Shown piece by piece: positions 62,370-64,000 of a stretch of DNA of 64,000 nucleotides (position 1 is the first letter of the stretch; the number at the start of each line of letters is the position of its first letter). Source of the DNA: Rallus limicola (lineage: Eukaryota > Chordata > Aves > Gruiformes > Rallidae); NCBI GenBank assembly GCA_022605955.1, contig JAKCOZ010000229.1, positions 186,001-250,000 on the forward strand. Direction: 5' to 3'. The notes beneath the pieces are model-generated. The model was not told the origin of the DNA, made no database searches, and saw only the letters and a list, made by a program, of their open reading frames with translations. The position numbers and the translations under genes were made by a program.

Positions 62370-64000
62370 CTGTCACTTTGGCTCTCAGCCTTTTCCTTTG
62401 CCTGGAAAGAGGGAACATGCCTGGAACCTCCTACGGTGCTTTTCTCGGCCCTAGCAGACTGCAGTTCAAAACATGCTAAACGTCCAGCAATAACTCCCAA
62501 AGTAAAGAAGCTAGGCATGAAAGGCATAGCTTGTCTGAAACCTCCTAACAGGACACACAAGCAGACCCTGTCACTTTGGCTCTCAGCCTTTTCCTTTGCC
62601 TGGAAAGAGGGAACATGCCTGGAACCTCCTACGGTGCTTTTCTCGGCCCTAGCAGACTGCAGTTCAAAACATGCTAAACGTCCAGCAATAACTCCCAAAG
62701 TAAAGAAGCTAGGCATGAAAGGCATAGCTTGTCTGAAACCTTATAACAGGACACACAAGCAGACCCTGTCACTTTGGCTCTCAGCCTTTTCCTTTGCCTG
62801 GAAAGAAGGAACATACCTGCTACCTCCTACAGTGCTTTTCTCGGCCCTAGCAGACTGCAGTTCAAAACATGCTAAACGTCCAGCAATAACTCCCAAAGTA
62901 AAGAAGCTAGGCATGAAAGGCATAGCTTGTCTGAAACCTTATAACAGGACACACAAGCAGAACCAGTCACTTTGGCTCTCAGCCTTTTCCTTTGCCTGGA
63001 AAGAGGGAACATGCCTGGAACCTCCTACGGTGCTTTTCTCGGCCCTAGCAGACTGCAGTTCAAAACATGCTAAACGTCCAGCAATAACTCCCAAAGTAAA
63101 GAAGCTAGGACTGAAAGGCATAGCTTGTCTGAAACCTCCTAACAGGACACACAAGCAGACCCTGTCACTTTGGCTCTCAGCCTTTTCCTTTGCCTGGAAA
63201 GAGGGAACATGCCTGGAACCTCCTACGGTGCTTTTCTCGGCCCTAGCAGACTGCAGTTCAAAACATGCTAAACGTCCAGCAATAACTCCCAAAGTAAAGA
63301 AGCTAGGACTGAAAGGCATAGCTTGTCTGAAACCTCCTAACAGGACACACAAGCAGACCCTGTCACTTTGGCTCTCAGCCTTTTCCTTTGCCTGGAAAGA
63401 GGGAACATGCCTGGAACCTCCTACGGTGCTTTTCTCGGCCCTAGCAGACTGCAGTTCAAAACATGCTAAACGTCCAGCAATAACTCCCAAAGTAAAGAAG
63501 CTAGGACTGAAAGGCATAGCTTGTCTGAAACCTCCTAACAGGACACACAAGCAGACCCTGTCACTTTGGCTCTCAGCCTTTTCCTTTGCCTGGAAAGAGG
63601 GAACATGCCTGGAACCTCCTACGGTGCTTTTCTCGGCCCTAGCAGACTGCAGTTCAAAACATGCTAAACGTCCAGCAATAACTCCCAAAGTAAAGAAGCT
63701 AGGCATGAAAGGCATAGCTTGTCTGAAACCTTATAACAGGACACACGATCAGACCCTGTCACTTTGGCTCTCAGCCTTTTCCTTTGCCTGGAAAGAGGGA
63801 ACATGCCTGGAACCTCCTACGGTGCTTTTCTCGGCCCTAGCAGACTGTTGTTCAAAACATGCTAAACGTCCAGCAATAACTCCCAAAGTAAAGAAGCTAG
63901 GCATGAAAGGCATAGCTTGTCTGAAACCTCCTAACAGGACACACAAGCAGACCCTGTCACTTTGGCTCTCAGCCTTTTCCTTTGCCTGGAAAGAGGGAAC

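Larger units (their letters stand above)
1..64000 (+). repeat. 198-bp tandem satellite array filling the window
   Basis: The string ctgtcactttgg recurs at 1, 199, 397 and so on through the window. Monomer k starts at 198k+1 up to 58411 and at 198k after a one-base deletion, ending with a partial copy at 63954-64000. All copies have the same orientation. Neighbouring monomers differ at only a few positions, mostly a small recurring set of linked variants, which indicates strong homogenisation. No transposon, inverted segment or unique sequence interrupts the array and neither array edge is inside the window. Known satellites with this arrangement sit in centromeric, pericentromeric or other constitutive heterochromatin; location and function here are inference. 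I do not recognise the family. Confidence 0.98.
58608..64000 (+). repeat. Right satellite domain, phase-shifted by one base
   Basis: Monomers 296-322 plus a 47-base partial copy at 63954-64000. It contains haplotype combinations absent from the rest of the window: ttctaaac at 58901, 59297, 61277, 61673, 61871 and 62267, partly joined to gtcaagc at 59314, 61690 and 62284. Private changes include ggaatgaggg near 58642, ctactgtg near 60055, acctcttac near 61832, cagaaccagtc near 62958 and cacgatcag near 63745. Monomers with cttata occur at 62740, 62938 and 63730; the last is followed by a gactgttgttc monomer that lacks the ctcatacgg partner change found in the three earlier ones. It looks like a separately evolving sub-array. 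Confidence 0.88.

Noticed and set aside
1..64000. CRISPR array
   Set aside because: The repeat unit is 198 bp with no conserved-repeat/variable-spacer alternation, and there are no cas genes.
1..64000. CENP-B box in the monomer
   Set aside because: The core TTCG with downstream CGGG is absent on both strands of the consensus and in the variants I read, so a centromere call cannot rest on it.
1..64000. Transposable element, viral or rDNA-type repeat
   Set aside because: No terminal repeats, target-site duplications, polymerase-type motifs or rRNA-like stretches occur, and the 198-bp period is unbroken.
1..64000. Bacterial or phage origin
   Set aside because: No gene structure, ribosome-binding sites or operons are present; a 64-kb homogenised satellite with CpG depletion is a eukaryotic pattern.

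Overview
The whole 64,000-base window is one head-to-tail satellite DNA array. A 198-bp monomer repeats 323 times on the + strand, plus 47 bases of a further copy at the right edge. Every copy is 198 bp except one of 197 bp at 58411-58607. I see no unique sequence, no credible gene, no RNA gene, no transposon and no flanking DNA. I do not recognise the monomer as a named satellite. Coordinates and variant calls come from reading marker bases by eye, not from an all-against-all alignment.

Organism: this is eukaryotic, heterochromatin-type sequence. The monomer is about 49% GC (97 of 198 bases). It has only 3 CpG where base composition predicts about 11.6, a ratio near 0.26, and all three CpG sites show CpG-to-CpA variants. 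CAG and CTG remain common. That points to a CpG-methylating genome and is more vertebrate-like than plant-like. The species cannot be named. The monomer length is close to one nucleosome plus linker.

Monomers fall into haplotypes, given here in monomer coordinates where base 1 is the first c of ctgtcacttt. Base type 'E' reads gaacct at 55-60. 'A' has G at 58. 'Y' has A42 (usually), A50, C55, T56 and usually A66. 'V' looks like an E/Y recombinant with T56 but G55. Independent markers are AC or CA at 147-148 (types 'L' and 'M'), T104, G127+T129, TA at 175-176 ('y'), and rarer changes. Their order reveals nested higher-order repeats (HORs) whose offsets are always whole multiples of 198 bp.

Layout. 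Superblock copy 1 is 1-20196 and contains a 9-monomer and a 10-monomer tandem duplication. A middle domain at 20197-33462 is rich in the 'y' marker and holds a 14-monomer (2,772-bp) HOR. Superblock copy 2 is 33463-51876, the same ordered markers as copy 1 but lacking its internal expansions. A transitional domain follows at 51877-58410. The only length-changed monomer is 58411-58607. The right domain at 58608-64000 has its own 3-monomer HOR and more private variants.

One frame on each strand stays open for thousands of codons because 198 is a multiple of 3 and the consensus lacks stops in those frames. I treat these as by-products of homogenised repeats, not genes. Nothing here encodes a multi-gene system; the interest is a previously unrecognised (to me) satellite with a readable amplification history.
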